From Pleurotus djamor (Eukaryota; Basidiomycota; Agaricomycetes; Agaricales; Pleurotaceae): a stretch of 64,000 bases of DNA. The position numbers and the translations under genes were made by a program. Shown here piece after piece: positions 12,183 through 23,293 of this stretch. The stretch is from assembly GCA_029747585.1 (NCBI GenBank), contig JAPEVF010000007.1, forward strand, positions 1 through 64,000, given 5' to 3'. Positions within the stretch are counted from its first letter, which is position 1. Every line of letters begins with the position of its first letter. The notes below the pieces were generated by a model. It did no database searches, was not told the origin of the DNA, and was given only the letters and a program-made list of their open reading frames with translations.

Positions 12183-12330
12183 TAGGCTTGTGACCATCCT
12201 GTCTATGATATTGTCGATAGACAGGCTGGTCGATCTGAGTTTAAACCTGGCGTACAAGCTGAACTGTCAAAATATGTCAGAAATATGTCAGAAAAGCGAC
12301 AGGTCCTCGCGTGGACGAGTCACATGACCA
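12183..12330 (+). repeat. Left terminal inverted repeat with iterons
   Basis: About 150 bp matching, inverted, the block at 17,861-18,023, with the best conserved core at 12205-12280. It holds three spaced TGTCA words (..TGTCAAAATATGTCAGAAAT..) and ends near GTGGACGAGTCACATGACCA. Similarity fades inward; the outer end is sharp at the target duplication. Confidence 0.8.
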
Positions 12331-12434
12331 TGGACGCGTGGCAGTCACGGTCACACGATCGAACGGAGCAACGGAAGGAAACGACCGGTTTTTTTTTNCT
12401 AAGTTCAAACTTGTGTTCGCGCTCGACTGGACAA

Positions 12435-14498
12435 ATGCCTGATCTTCTATCTCCCGAGATAAAATCTGCCCTTGCCGCCATCCGAACGCTGGCCCCCAAC
12501 GAGATCGCTGCTGCGTATGAACACATTCCGGAGAACCTGAGGCCTTCAGCGGACTTTTTGGCTACCCTCAAACTGGACGAACTTGTTATGGCACAGCGGC
12601 TATGCCTTCTCCTTATGGCCACAACTCAGGGTACCCGTTGCCCCCGCGATTTCCAGCTTCGGAGTGCTATTGCGGCTTTGACACAACACGACTGCCTTGT
12701 CGACGCCGGGACTGGCTCCGGGAAGACCCTGTGTATGATACTTCCCTTGCTGATGGATCCATCGGGAATTACCATCATGGTAACACCTTTGAAACGCCTA
12801 CAGGCAGCTCAGGTATGTTCTTTGTGACTTCAAATTTATCATCTGTACACATTAATGTGCTTTGAGGTCGCTGAATTCGCATGTTACGGTATTGAAACCA
12901 TTCCAATCAACGAAGATACACCAAAACATGACAAGGACCTCTGGGAGGTAAGTTAGAATTGGAATACTGTGCCGGTTGTTCCCACTGACATGTAGCCAGC
13001 GCATCAGCGATGGTAGCATACTGCACCTACTTGTTCAGCCTGAACAACTTACCAAAGTTCACAACCACCTTCCGAAGCTCGCACAGATCATACGGGATAA
13101 CCGAAAGTTTGTCAAACAGATTAAACGGTTCAATATTGACGAAGCACACTTTATCGTCACCGCGGGGATGGATCAGCATGGTGTTCAGGGCTGTCAAAAA
13201 GCATGGGGTTGCTTAGGCGAAGTACGTGTATGCCTTTTCAAGGATGTCCCATGCCTTGCAATGTCTGGAACGTTTCCACCATACATCAAGGCCCATGTTA
13301 TTGCGAGTCTGGCCTTTGGCTCCACATATGTTTCGATAAAACTCTCGAGCAACCGCCCAAATACAATCTATGCGACTTATCCAATTGCCGAGTCTCTAGT
13401 CAAATATTGGAACCTCGACTTCTTAATTCCCTACTCCTACGATCCTACCGCTCGCCCTCGACGAAAAATCCTTGTATTTGTGGACAACAGAAATGAGAGT
13501 GCAAAAGTACGGGACTACCTTGATGGGTTGCTACCACCAGAGCAGCGCAATATGGGGTTTATCAAACACTACCACAGTGGAATGTCCAAGGAATATCTAC
13601 TACATACATATGACAACTTTGCAAATCCCGATGGAAGGTGTAATTGGCTGATTGCCACGGAGGGCGCTTCAACGGTCACTTTTTTTTTATTTCCACCTAC
13701 TCAAGTTTGACTCAAAGTATCATTTCTAGGGTCTTAACATTCATGATCTCTACGCTGTTGTTCAGTATGGGATTTGCCGTGATATGGCTGGAATGCTTCA
13801 ACGAGGTGGCCGCTGTGGACGAGTCCCCTCTAGCAAAGCTGTCTTTCTTGTACTTTATGAGCCCTGGGTTCTGAAAGCTGATCTCACCAAGTTCGCCTCA
13901 TCTCCACCACCTGATCCGGACCATCCAGTCATCAAACTCACACAGACGGCAACTAAGGAAGAACGTACTGGTATCGCTACAATCTCGTATTGTCAACGCT
14001 TATCCTGTCTTCGTACAAGCATCGCCAGTTATAATGATGACAGATCCTCTCGAGGTGTGTACTTTCTGTTCAACATCAATATCAATCAGATATTTACTCT
14101 TATTTACCAAGCAATCTTACACGATTTTGAATGTTGTGTTCACTGTGATGATATTGACCTGGCAAATTTATTTTTTNGGTAGACCACTTGCGAAATCAAA
14201 GCCATATCAATTTGTTCTATAGACACCAATGGAGGCGCAAAGTTTACCATGTCTATCTGACGCCAAGCAGAAGATCTTGATAAACAAGCTCAAAACATGG
14301 CGGACTCAGATGTGGAAGGAGTCACCATTACAAGCGATACGACCCCCAACCTACATCATTTCCGATACGGATATCAAGACTTTGGTATCTACTCCTCTGG
14401 CTCATCTTCAAAGCCCTGATATGATCACCACTCGAATTGAGGAGACGGAGGAATGGGGAGAAATGTGGGCCCAAAAGATTTTTCAAATCCTTAGATGA
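12435..14498 (+). CDS. RecQ-like DEAH helicase of the TIR element
   Basis: Exons 12435..12812, 12867..12950, 13000..13674, 13730..14054, 14112..about 14178 and 14223..14498; about 600 residues. All superfamily 2 motifs are present: Walker A AGTGSGKT at residues 91-98, VTPLKRLQ (Ia), DEAH at about 201-204, AMSGTFPP (III), KILVFVDNR (IV), IATEGAST|GLNI (V, split by an intron) and QRGGRCGR (VI). After them, CLRTSIASYND..ECCVHCD looks like the RecQ zinc-binding segment. No premature stop is seen. An N at 14177, after six T, sits at the fifth exon border and leaves the phase there unclear. RecQ enzymes unwind DNA 3' to 5'; a role in mobilisation of the element or in repair of its ends is inference. 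The donor at 13675 (gtcact) is weak. Confidence 0.85.
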
Positions 14499-14510
14499 AA
14501 GTGGTGCAAT

Positions 14511-14545
14511 GGAGTAGAATTACAATAGTAGAATTACAATAGAGT
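14511..14545 (+). repeat. Short tandem duplication in the 3' intergenic gap
   Basis: GTAGAATTACAATA is duplicated between the convergent helicase and DUF6589 stop codons. It is a small replication-slip-type feature. Confidence 0.6.
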
Positions 14546-14554
14546 ATCAACATG

Positions 14555-17500
14555 TTATAGCTCATCCTCAGTATCAAATGTAAATGCTACTGGGGGTAGT
14601 TCATTACTTGCATCCTCTTCTTGCTCCTCATCCCCTACTTGACACTGTACCATTGCCATGATCTTTCTGTTGAATGTCGCAAGTTTTGATGATCGGAGCT
14701 TCTCTTCCCCAGCAGCGAGGATGTCTGTTACACACTTTGCAGCATTCCCCCTTGAGCGTGACAACAGCGATTTCTGCAAATTTAGCTCTCGGGCCTTATT
14801 AGCAATCTTCCATACCAGCTGTGAAGTATCTGGAGTTGAGTGGCTTGAACCATGGTACGCCACCGACAGCGCCAAATTCACTTCTTTCTTGAGGTGCTGT
14901 AAAACTGAAATTCCAGCGGATATGTCCCCAAGCCGGTCCCAGGTTGAGTAGACACCCTTGGCCACAAATAGTGACTAGCTCTATTAGATAAACACTCAAA
15001 TCAAATGAATATAGTGGACGTACCTTGAGATACCCAATCAGATGCTCAATATTCAAGTCAACAGGCATGGCATGCCCTGGCAGCCCCGAGATGTTCACAA
15101 GCATGTTATCACGCATGATGTTTCTAGTATCAAAGTCAGTGGTATTAGGGAAAGGAGAGAATAGAATCATATGCAAACTCCGGAGTCCAGACCTTCTTTA
15201 GATTAAATAGAAAGTGGAGAATCTCTGAGCAATAGTTGTTTGAGCCAGCACCTCGGAACATCATTGCCAACTGTGGTAGAAAGTCTTCTATCGCCCCAAA
15301 GTCTCCAGTGCTAATGGCGCGAATAAGCTCCAGAACATATAGTAGATCTCTTGTGAGTAGCCGAATATTATGGTTAACTTTGTCCGTTGAGGGTGAATCT
15401 GTCGGTGAAGCATAACAGAGAATAATATCCGCAGCCTTGGAAAGTATCTCCTGACCAGTGGGGTGTGAGCGAGCATACGATGATAGGCTGGAATGTCCAC
15501 AAGAGTCACGCCAGGCATTGAGGAGAAGCCCATGAACAACCTGTTCTAGACTAGCAAGGAGTGTGTAGTAGTCTGGATGTTCACCATTGAGTCGCTTCTT
15601 ATCCAGTAGGGCAAAAAAGTACGTCAGGCTTCCAGGCTGAGACAGAGAGCCACGATGAACGTTTAAAAGGCACCAGACAAGGTTGAGGCATAGATGGAAG
15701 AGGCCGAACCCAAGTTGAAAAATATCCCGCCGAGACCATTCATTTTCATCATGAGCGCGCAGGATCTTAGCTCCTTGAATCCGAGCGTTGGTAGATTGAT
15801 CATTGATACAGGGTATCGCGAAAAGACAGAGCTCTTCTTCGCTTCGCTTCAGTTGGTTAATGTAAATGTCTTCATGGACGGCCAGATTCCCCTCAACCGA
15901 AGCCTCTTCAATCGTCGATGTGCGAAGTGGATATTGCTTAGTCTTGTGACCCGCCGGCATGGCTTGACGTTGGGTATGTTGCAGCTCAGGTAGCGTCTTG
16001 TAGGTCTCGAAGCCTGGAGCGTACGTAAATAGCACCTGGGCAACGATAACAGTAAGTTAATGATGGAACGCCGTAGATTGATCGAGGGTGGGCCGAAGAT
16101 CAGCAAAGCGGAGGGGGGTAGCGTTTCGAAAGCGCCGCAGAATCGGGGCAAGTAGCATGTCCTCACGTCGTGCATTCCGAAGCTCGTAGATGACAGCAAA
16201 TGTGCCAGACTGAACCTTTGAAGGGGTAGCGGCACCTCGCTGCTCGGTATGGATGGAGGTACTGATATTGACATTGTCATACGCACATAGATGGGGTCCA
16301 CGGCTGACCCTTGCGGCCCTTTCGAGGCATTGCATACCGAGGCTAGCGATGGAGTTGAGGACTGTATCGTAGGAGACGGTGAGACCGCATCGAAAGAGGG
16401 CGTCAATCGTTTGTCGTTGACACCCCGTACTCCAGAGGAAAAGCCCAAGAACGCTATGAAATTTTGAGCTCCGGTTGGACCGTTGATACGCCAATTGCGT
16501 GACAAGGACTTTGCAAGTCTACAAGGAAAAGAGTTGGTCAGGTTTTATGGAGAAACTTATAAAGGATCACGCACAAGATCTGGATTTTTCAAGATATTTT
16601 TCTCTTCGGCTTCATGTGTCTGAGCGGCAGTGTGTAGGATCGACGACAGTGTTGGCGAAGCTATTGAATCAAGGATGTTCGCGTGCGACCAACCCTTGAG
16701 ATACTCAACGGTCAAGTCCGAGACACCTCTTGGAAGAGATAGATGCTTCTTGACAATATCCATCTCCTTGTAAACCTCGGCTGTTACAGTTTCAAGCGCA
16801 TGGGGTCGCATGAAGTCCTTCAGTGTCGCGGCGCCTTTCGGACTCTCCAAGACCAAGTCAAGGAGTTCAACCAGCTTTTCGGGGGCTTTCGCAAAAAGAC
16901 CGCTGCGGTACTGGTCATTGGACCACTTCCGAGGGTTAAGAACTTCAAGTAGAAGATCAATTGGAGCAAGCCTCCCTTGTCGAAGAATTTTGAGAGCCAT
17001 CTCGAGGCGTTGGGTCCGTGACATACGTGTGGACGAGGAGGTGTCAAGAGGGGAGACCGGTTCGTCATCTGGTGGTGATTCTGGAGGGTAATAATGATAG
17101 AACGACGTGTCGTTCGTTGGTTGGGATGGGAAGTAATGGTAGTCGTAGCATGGCGATTGAAAGAACGGGGACGGGGGCGGCTCGGAGATCATGCCTGCTG
17201 GGTGGAAATCAATTAGGTTCGCTGGCGATGATGTGTAAAAAAAACCACGTACCATCATAAAGTGATCCTGATACTCCAATACTCCCGAACTGTGTCAACT
17301 GGGGGAAGTCCTCGGTTGGGAGCTGATCAATAACATATGCGTCCAGAGTCGATGATTCGGTGCTGAAGAGCAAGGAAGAAGACAAGGAAGAGTCGGAAAT
17401 AGAGGAATTATAGCCAGGCCACCAAAATTCCGCGCTCGAGGCCATCGGTTGAGGAAAGTCACTGGTCATGTATGATTGAGGAGCTGGGGGGGGCCCCGGA

Positions 17501-17712
17501 CTGCGAAGAGAGCTCGGATTTGAGCCATGTAGACTGCGAGACTGTCGCCGCAGCCCGGGGCTTGCGTACGGCGAACAACGCGGCTGTTCAGTTCGGTGGG
17601 ACAAACTAGAGCGTCGTCGTGGGAGGCTTGGATTGTTGGCATATTGGTTGGAGGTGTAAAGGTTCTGCGCTGTAAAGAGCGGAGGACCGAGCTCAGGGCT
17701 TGCGTAGCTCAT
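14555..17712 (-). pseudogene. DUF6589-domain protein of the TIR element, one nonsense codon
   Basis: Exons on the minus strand: 17253..17712, 16575..17197, then 16518 down to about 15180, a short exon around 15,010-15,130, and a last exon to 14555; about 980 residues. The first 200 residues are Ser/Pro-rich and disordered. DUF6589 follows: KVLVTQLAYQRS, LFLWSTGCQRQTID, YDNVNIS, TKQYPLRTSTIEEASVEGNL, CINDQSTNARIQGAK, FQLGFGLFHLC, SLTYFFALLDKKRLNGEHPDY, LLTRDLLYVLELI, MMFRGAGSNNYCSEIL, NMLVNISGLPGHAMPVDLNIEHL. One in-frame TAA (16059..16057) interrupts ..TAFHH, where the next codons continue LTVIVAQVLFTYAPGFE in frame with no usable donor before it; CAA to TAA fits. Apart from that stop the gene is whole, so the copy may be young. 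The function of DUF6589 is not known to me; a nuclease/transposase role is proposed in the findings. Confidence 0.82.
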
Positions 17713-17860
17713 GGGTGTGAGACCGATAGAGCTACGAAACAGTCGACGCGTTGATGAAGGCGATTGCTGAGGGTATGCGGCGACGGAACGGAATCAACGG
17801 ACACGAAACGCGTTGATCGTTGATCGGTCACACTGTCCACATGTTTTGCTTACATCATAC

Positions 17861-18023
17861 GCACGTGACTCGTCCACGTGAGCATATGTCATTTTCTTGA
17901 CATTTCTTGACATTTCTTTGACATTTCAGCTTGTCTACTCGGTTTAAACTCAGATCCACCAGGCCGTCTATCGACGGTCTCCTTTTCAAGCGACGACCTC
18001 ATAGCGGTCTGGTCACGAGGCTA
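17861..18023 (-). repeat. Right terminal inverted repeat with iterons
   Basis: Inverted match of 12183-12330. On the minus strand it runs TAGCCTCGTGACCA.. GTCGATAGACGG.. GATCTGAGTTTAAACC.. ACAAGCTGAAATGTCAAAGAA, with the word TGTCAAGAA repeated in tandem, and CACGTGGACGAGTCACGTG. It is slightly longer than the left copy because of small insertions near the outer end. Confidence 0.8.
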
Positions 18024-18032
18024 CCCACCGAC
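18024..18032 (+). repeat. Target-site duplication, right copy (CCCACCGAC)
   Basis: Exact copy of 12174-12182, directly abutting the right TIR end (..GAGGCTA). Confidence 0.85.
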
Positions 18033-21000
18033 GTCTACACATACGATCTCCCTCTATGGGATATGATATATGAAGGAGGAGACTCCCCGAGCCCGGGTTC
18101 ATGGCAACCCCATCGCGTACATCCTTCCTCCTGTCGAGCTCTCCCCTTCTACGTCGTAATACCCCATCGTAGCTGGACGGTTCGCAGCTCTGTACGGGAA
18201 CAAATTCGATCTTTGCTTTACCAGACTACATCCGAAACTTTCTCTCCATCATCCAATTGCAACATCACGTTTGCTCTCATACGATCTAGGTGTTTGTGTC
18301 CGTTCCTATTGTTCTCACAACTTGCTATTCCACCTGCGCACCGACTCCTTGGTCTTTCCCTCTCCAACGCCATGGCCACATGTGTCTTCCTCGCGTGTTT
18401 CTGCTCAACGCTCCCATTTTGTGTCTAGTCCAAGTTCTCCATTGTCCAACTGCGTATACTCTACGTACACCCACCATACCTGCGATACTCAGCCGTCGCC
18501 TGAGGCGCGTTTCATTCTTTATTTGAGAAGCCCCATCGACAGCGTTCTAGTAGACCGCAATCTAGTTGTGAATTTTCCTCAGCAGACCTGTCCGTCTCCC
18601 GATTCGTCAATCCTAAACGGCGCTAGGTAAAACTTCAAGCTCTCTTCATTGCATGTTCATTTTTCCACGGTGAGGCACCGTCCTCCCGTTTTCTGGACGG
18701 TCAAATGGAAATGTCTGATCTGGTAAAAAATGAGACTGCCAATCGCTCAGATTCATTGAGCGCTGGAGGATTGTCACGACCCCCAAGTCAGTTTGGTGAT
18801 TTGTCCATTCCACCTATTATTCAATCCCGGTTCTGGCTTATAAGTTATCGCTGCGGCCGAAGGCCCTTTTCGTTTCGTGGGACATCACTCCTAGGTTCCC
18901 TCGTCAACATCGACTGACGATGCTCGTTGGAATACTGGAAGTAGGACTCGGATGCCGTAGTCACATAGGACACAGAGCGGAGACTGGGGGAGAAAACAAT
19001 CGCGGGGAAGTGTACTGGGTGCAAAAGATGATTGGCGCGGTGGCCTATTCACTTAGGCTGTTCCATACAGGTATACATCCGTGCGTGTTTTGTAATATTT
19101 CCGTTTGACCTGGGTGATGTGTCCATCAAGCACCACACTAAGCTAATGTCGGGTTCGCTTTTGAGTTGAGCTAGCCATCATCAATCCGCCGCCGTCGCTT
19201 TTTTCCCTCAAATCCGTTTCGTTCAGAGACCACTAGGAGCAGGTCTTCGAGACGATGTCTCCCCATGCACTACCTTCGGTTCATTTTCCTCGGTCATTGT
19301 AACGGCTACGATCTACCGAACATGACGACTCGAAATACATTCTTTCGCTAAAACCACGAACTCCGTCCTCCATCTTTCGGCGGCGACTCTTTAAACGCAT
19401 GTGCATTCACCTCCCCTTCTTCTTGATATACTTCCAAGGCCCATGTTGTTAAAATAATCAAAAAGGATACACCTAGTTGTTGAGATTCATCGCATTCCGT
19501 GGTAGTCCCAAGGAGAGATGGCTGAGGGTTTGGAAATTTCTAGCGTAACCTGTTTATCGGCCAAAGGCGCGTTTCCAGTCGTCGTTTGGATTTTGCATAC
19601 AAGTCTGCTTGATGGAGAAGGACCCAACCCCGCGCTGAGGTAGAAGTACAATGGAGGGAGCAACCAGCAAGAAGGCGCAATGGTCCATGTACAAATGCAT
19701 AGTCAAAAAGGAGAAGGTTGTGGTACACCAAGAGGGATCGCGGATCCTAGGTGTGGTATCGCTAGGTTTCGTGATTCGTTCATTCCACCTGTTTGAGCCG
19801 TTCCTCAAGGGTGTGAGTCCCTGAGGAATCGTGCATCTGTTCGCCATATTCAGATGCTGGAACGAGAAGTTGGATCGCCCAAGCAAAGAGTGGAGTTCGA
19901 ACTGAGTGATCGCGAGACCAAGGGTGATCTGGTAAAACAAACAGACGCGTCTGCAGGCCTCATCACCACCGGTGATGACGCTGCGCGCTGGGAGATCATT
20001 GTACGACTTTTCAAATTTCTTCGCTTCGCCTGTTTGAACCTGGTTCATCTAGATATTTCGCGTCCAGATTCTTGGCCAATGTCGGGAGTGAATGGACAAA
20101 GCATCTAACCTACCTTCAACCTTGGGCTACGATAACTCGGTTCTGACAGTACAGGTGCGCATTGTCAGGCTGTCGCACGTCACCATTTGGCGGGTTAAGG
20201 TCGAATCATCTTTGGCGGTGTCTAAAGGCCTCCAACATGCTTAATTCCAGAGTACATTCTGCTCGTCACCTTTTCCGACGACATTCGCCAACGCTGCCTT
20301 GTCACCTTTATTACGCTAGGAAACGTGCAGCAACCCGTCTACTAACCCTTGATAATCACCTCCCCCCGCCGTGTTGTTCCCAGAATACTAGTCTCGAAAA
20401 ATTAAAGGCCGACTAAATGGAGCCACCGACTCACGTCCTTTTGACCTTCTGAAGTCGAAGACGCCTAGTTTTCAATTTTCCTCAGTTCACCTGTATCAAG
20501 ACTTGCGATCTCGGCAAGGAGAGTTTCAGGTATTGATTCAGACACCTTTCATCACTGACTCATTGACTACCTTGAAGAAGTGTTGTAAGTCACTTTGACG
20601 CAAGATGGTGAGAATGGAAATTGAAACGGCGAGAGAACTGCGTGTTCACCACATGCGCGAGTGAGTCTCCTCCTTCGGTCCAAAAATCTGGGATCACTCA
20701 AACATCAGGGGTTCTACTCTGCGTGCGGCTTTTTTCAGCTTGCTCAAGCTTGCTTGGGCTCAAGCAAGTGCGAAAAGCGCGAAAAGGTCGAGAAAATGCC
20801 AAATGTCGACAAGCGGCGTAGGATAGCCCAAAAAAACTGGCGAAAATAGGTTCGGTGAGGCCTTTTGCCCTTTTTTCCTCTACCGAGGTTCTCAATTTTC
20901 CGTCCAACGAAAGGCGGATTCGAGGTCTTGGTATGAATTTGATATTCCCTCCGAGTCGCCTTCTCAATATCCTTCTCAGTCTTGCTGTGGATATGTCTCC

Positions 21001-21216
21001 CGCTTTTGATGTTATCATGTTCGTCACCGATTCATCTTTGAAATGGCCACCAGACCCAATATTGGATATTGAAATGCGGGCGATGCACGAGCTAACCCTC
21101 TCAACACCATTGCGACTGCATTTCAGATATGACGATCTGTAGAGTATGCTTCCATTTTGGCTTTGGCGGGGGTTGTAAGCTACTCACTCCCCTCGTACTC
21201 TAGAGTACTCTAGGCT
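18033..21216. repeat. Non-coding continuation of the dispersed-repeat block
   Basis: Before the TIR element inserted, this block was continuous with 7,503-12,173. It holds further diverged copies of the same repeat (for example 18,440-19,150 and around 19,980-20,560). A local T/C-alternating stretch near 20,730-20,800 (CTTGCTCAAGCTTGCTTGGGCTCAAGC) can form a hairpin. No gene is supported. Confidence 0.45.
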
Positions 21217-21822
21217 CTACTCACTACCTTGACTCCGCATCGAATCCTCCTCATCCTCCACCTTCGTTCTACTATCCTTATTAGGACTTGAGCTGGACGC
21301 AGACATCGAGTTGGAAGCACCCAATGATGGTTTGCTGAATGTATACCAGTACATCTCCAATAATGTCATCGGTTTGACGGGTGGCATTTGCGGAATATGT
21401 AGCATCGAATAAGGGTCGAACCAAGACGTCCTTACACGACCAGTATCAACGCCAGTTACACTACGAGGAGCCATGTCACAGTCGGTATCGTTCAAAGGTC
21501 TTCTTGGTTCGCGGTCGTCTAAGTGAGTCGTGAGTTGAGGTCTTCGTGGGGAAGGAACAGCACGGCTGAATACGTCTGTATCATCTTCATTTCGCAGGCT
21601 GGTAACATTGTTCACCGTCCCGCGACCACAGTAGTTGCTTGACAGTCCACGGAAACCTTGATTCGTGTTCCTGGTACGACTTTCACATTCCCTCTCCTTC
21701 ACATTTTCAGTCTCGACAAGTACCTTGGCCTCGTTGATCATCCAAGGCGGAAGGATGAGATGTGAATGCGGTGTTTCAGTTGGCACACGACGACGTCGGA
21801 TGTCTTGATCGTTGGGATTCAT
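21217..21822 (-). CDS. Unrecognised 201-residue protein
   Basis: A single open frame from ATG 21822 to a stop at 21217. The N-terminal half is polar and probably disordered. The segment SWFDPYSMLHIPQMPPVKPMTLLEMYWYTF is hydrophobic and aromatic and could be a short conserved domain. The tail is Ser/Asp/Glu-rich. Support as a gene comes from the uninterrupted frame and from a TATA-like box (TATAAAAG on the minus strand, 21882-21889) about 60 bp upstream of the start. No family was recognised. Confidence 0.5.
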   Translation of the reverse strand: MNPNDQDIRRRRVPTETPHSHLILPPWMINEAKVLVETENVKERECESRTRNTNQGFRGLSSNYCGRGTVNNVTSLRNEDDTDVFSRAVPSPRRPQLTTHLDDREPRRPLNDTDCDMAPRSVTGVDTGRVRTSWFDPYSMLHIPQMPPVKPMTLLEMYWYTFSKPSLGASNSMSASSSSPNKDSRTKVEDEEDSMRSQGSE

Positions 21823-21881
21823 AGTCGTTTGAGTTTGAGTTCAAAGTAGATTCGTTGAGCTTCTCTTTTCTACCTTCTTCT

Positions 21882-21889
21882 CTTTTATA
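21882..21889 (-). promoter_or_regulatory. TATA-like box (TATAAAAG)
   Basis: On the minus strand, 60 bp before the ATG at 21822; sequence and spacing fit a core promoter. Confidence 0.5.
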
Positions 21890-22223
21890 CCTTCTCGTGG
21901 ACAACAGCGGAAGGGGCGTCGCCGTGGTTGATTGGTTGATACGGGGAGAGGACAGGCGGTGGGGCGCTCGGAAAGTAATTGTGATGGTTTGCCTTGAGGG
22001 AGGAAAGTTATGGCGTCGCGGCGACAATACATGATCCTTTCTCTGCTTCGTCATTCCTGTCTTGTTTTCGACGGCAAGACGGCACAATGACGCACATTCC
22101 GCACTAGCCCTGCCGACAGACAGATAAGTGTCCACAGAGGGGACGGAAAAATGAGGTAAGATGTATTATAGTGGAATAGGATGGATGAGGCGTCTGGAAG
22201 GACACCTCTTGCTCCTTCGGTTG

Positions 22224-23293
22224 TCATATTCGTGTACCACGCACTCGATACCCCTTTACCCACTCGCCCATCCGGGTGCATCCCTTCGTATTCCTCCAGC
22301 ACACACAGGGTATCATCTTCAAACTCTTCTCACCCATGTACCGTGGTACGCCCCCGTTAGATTGATGCGGTAGGAACGTTTGGGGATTGACGTAGGAAGG
22401 ATAAGGATGATACGGAGGGTGGTCTCGGGGTTGGAGTGGATCGTTCATCAGAAAGGTGGGGTGTTGGTGTATTTTGGAGAAGGGGGCGGATACGGACCGG
22501 CGTTGGGGATTGGTATGATGATAGGATGGATGGGTAGAGGCGGAGGTGAACGTGGAAGTGGAGGTTAGAGTGGAGGTTGAAGCTGGGAGAATCGTGGGTG
22601 CGGGTATACCGAATGTCGAGCAGGTAGACAGGCAGGACTGTGTCATAGCCTGAAATACGGTGAGAGAGGAATAAGAGAAGGAGAGAAATGAGAACCACAA
22701 AAAAAGGAACACGCACCTTCCAGGCCATCCCCCTCTCATCCCTCTGCCTCTTCATCTCTTCTCCCCACCCTCTCATCGCAGCATTCTCCTCTTCAAACCT
22801 CCTCACCAGCGTATCCATTTCCTTGACCCGCCTCAATGCATCATCTCGTTCGAGTTCTATCATGTCCGCGTGTCGGCTGAGGGATTCGTTCGAAGAGAGG
22901 AGGTCGCCAACTGTCTTTTGGAGGGCGAAAAGACGGGTATGTATAGTGTCCCATGAGGATGATTCCGAGGAGCGAGTGTCACGGATTCCAGCAGCACATT
23001 CGAGGTCTTCCAACTGAGAAACGATCCATTCCCTTTCCACTCTCATTTCTTCGGATTCATCCGCTTGTCCGAGATCTAGGTCTAGGTTTCAAGAAAACCG
23101 AAAGCCGAAGATGAACGGACGTGTAAGTATAGAAACGAAGACTGGACATACTTTCTGGATCTTGAGCCGAAGGTTGGGAGCCTTGCTTGCCAGTCGTTGC
23201 TTTCGGTTTCGTCTGAGGTAATGATGAGGGAGGACGATCGTAAGGTGCGCCTGCGACTTGGCGTTTGGTTTTCGTTGCGGCTGGGACGCGCAT
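22224..23293 (-). CDS. Coiled-coil protein of unknown function
   Basis: Three exons fit exactly: 23152..23293, 22717..23081 and 22224..22649 (933 bp, 310 residues), with introns gtatgt..cctag and gtgcgt..ttcag. Residues of the first exon are basic and Pro/Gln-rich. The second exon carries a strong coiled coil (RVEREWIVSQLEDLE..; LERDDALRRVKEMDTLVRRFEEENAAMRGW). The last exon is Thr/Ser/Pro/His-rich and disordered. A further upstream exon cannot be excluded, because a coding-like frame with an ATG at 23391 overlaps the start. I do not recognise a family. Confidence 0.55.

Larger units (their letters stand above)
12183..18023. mobile_element. 5.84-kb TIR transposon carrying a RecQ-like helicase and a DUF6589 gene
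   Basis: The unit is bounded by long inverted repeats. The left end reads TAGGCTTGTGACCA and the right end, on the minus strand, TAGCCTCGTGACCA. Further in, GATCTGAGTTTAAACC (12232-12247) is perfectly inverted at 17,941-17,956, followed by matching short repeats and GTGGACGAGTCAC. The 9-bp direct repeat CCCACCGAC touches both ends. Inside are two convergent genes, a RecQ-like helicase (plus) and a DUF6589 protein (minus), with stop codons 56 bp apart. Long TIRs and a 9-bp duplication are the pattern of Mutator-like elements. I know of no described element with this gene pair, but I could not search. Confidence 0.85.

Noticed and set aside
12057..12257. Similar short ORFs in both TIRs (MxxRFKLRST..SID)
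   Set aside because: The likeness comes from the inverted repeat itself; the frames have no other support as genes.
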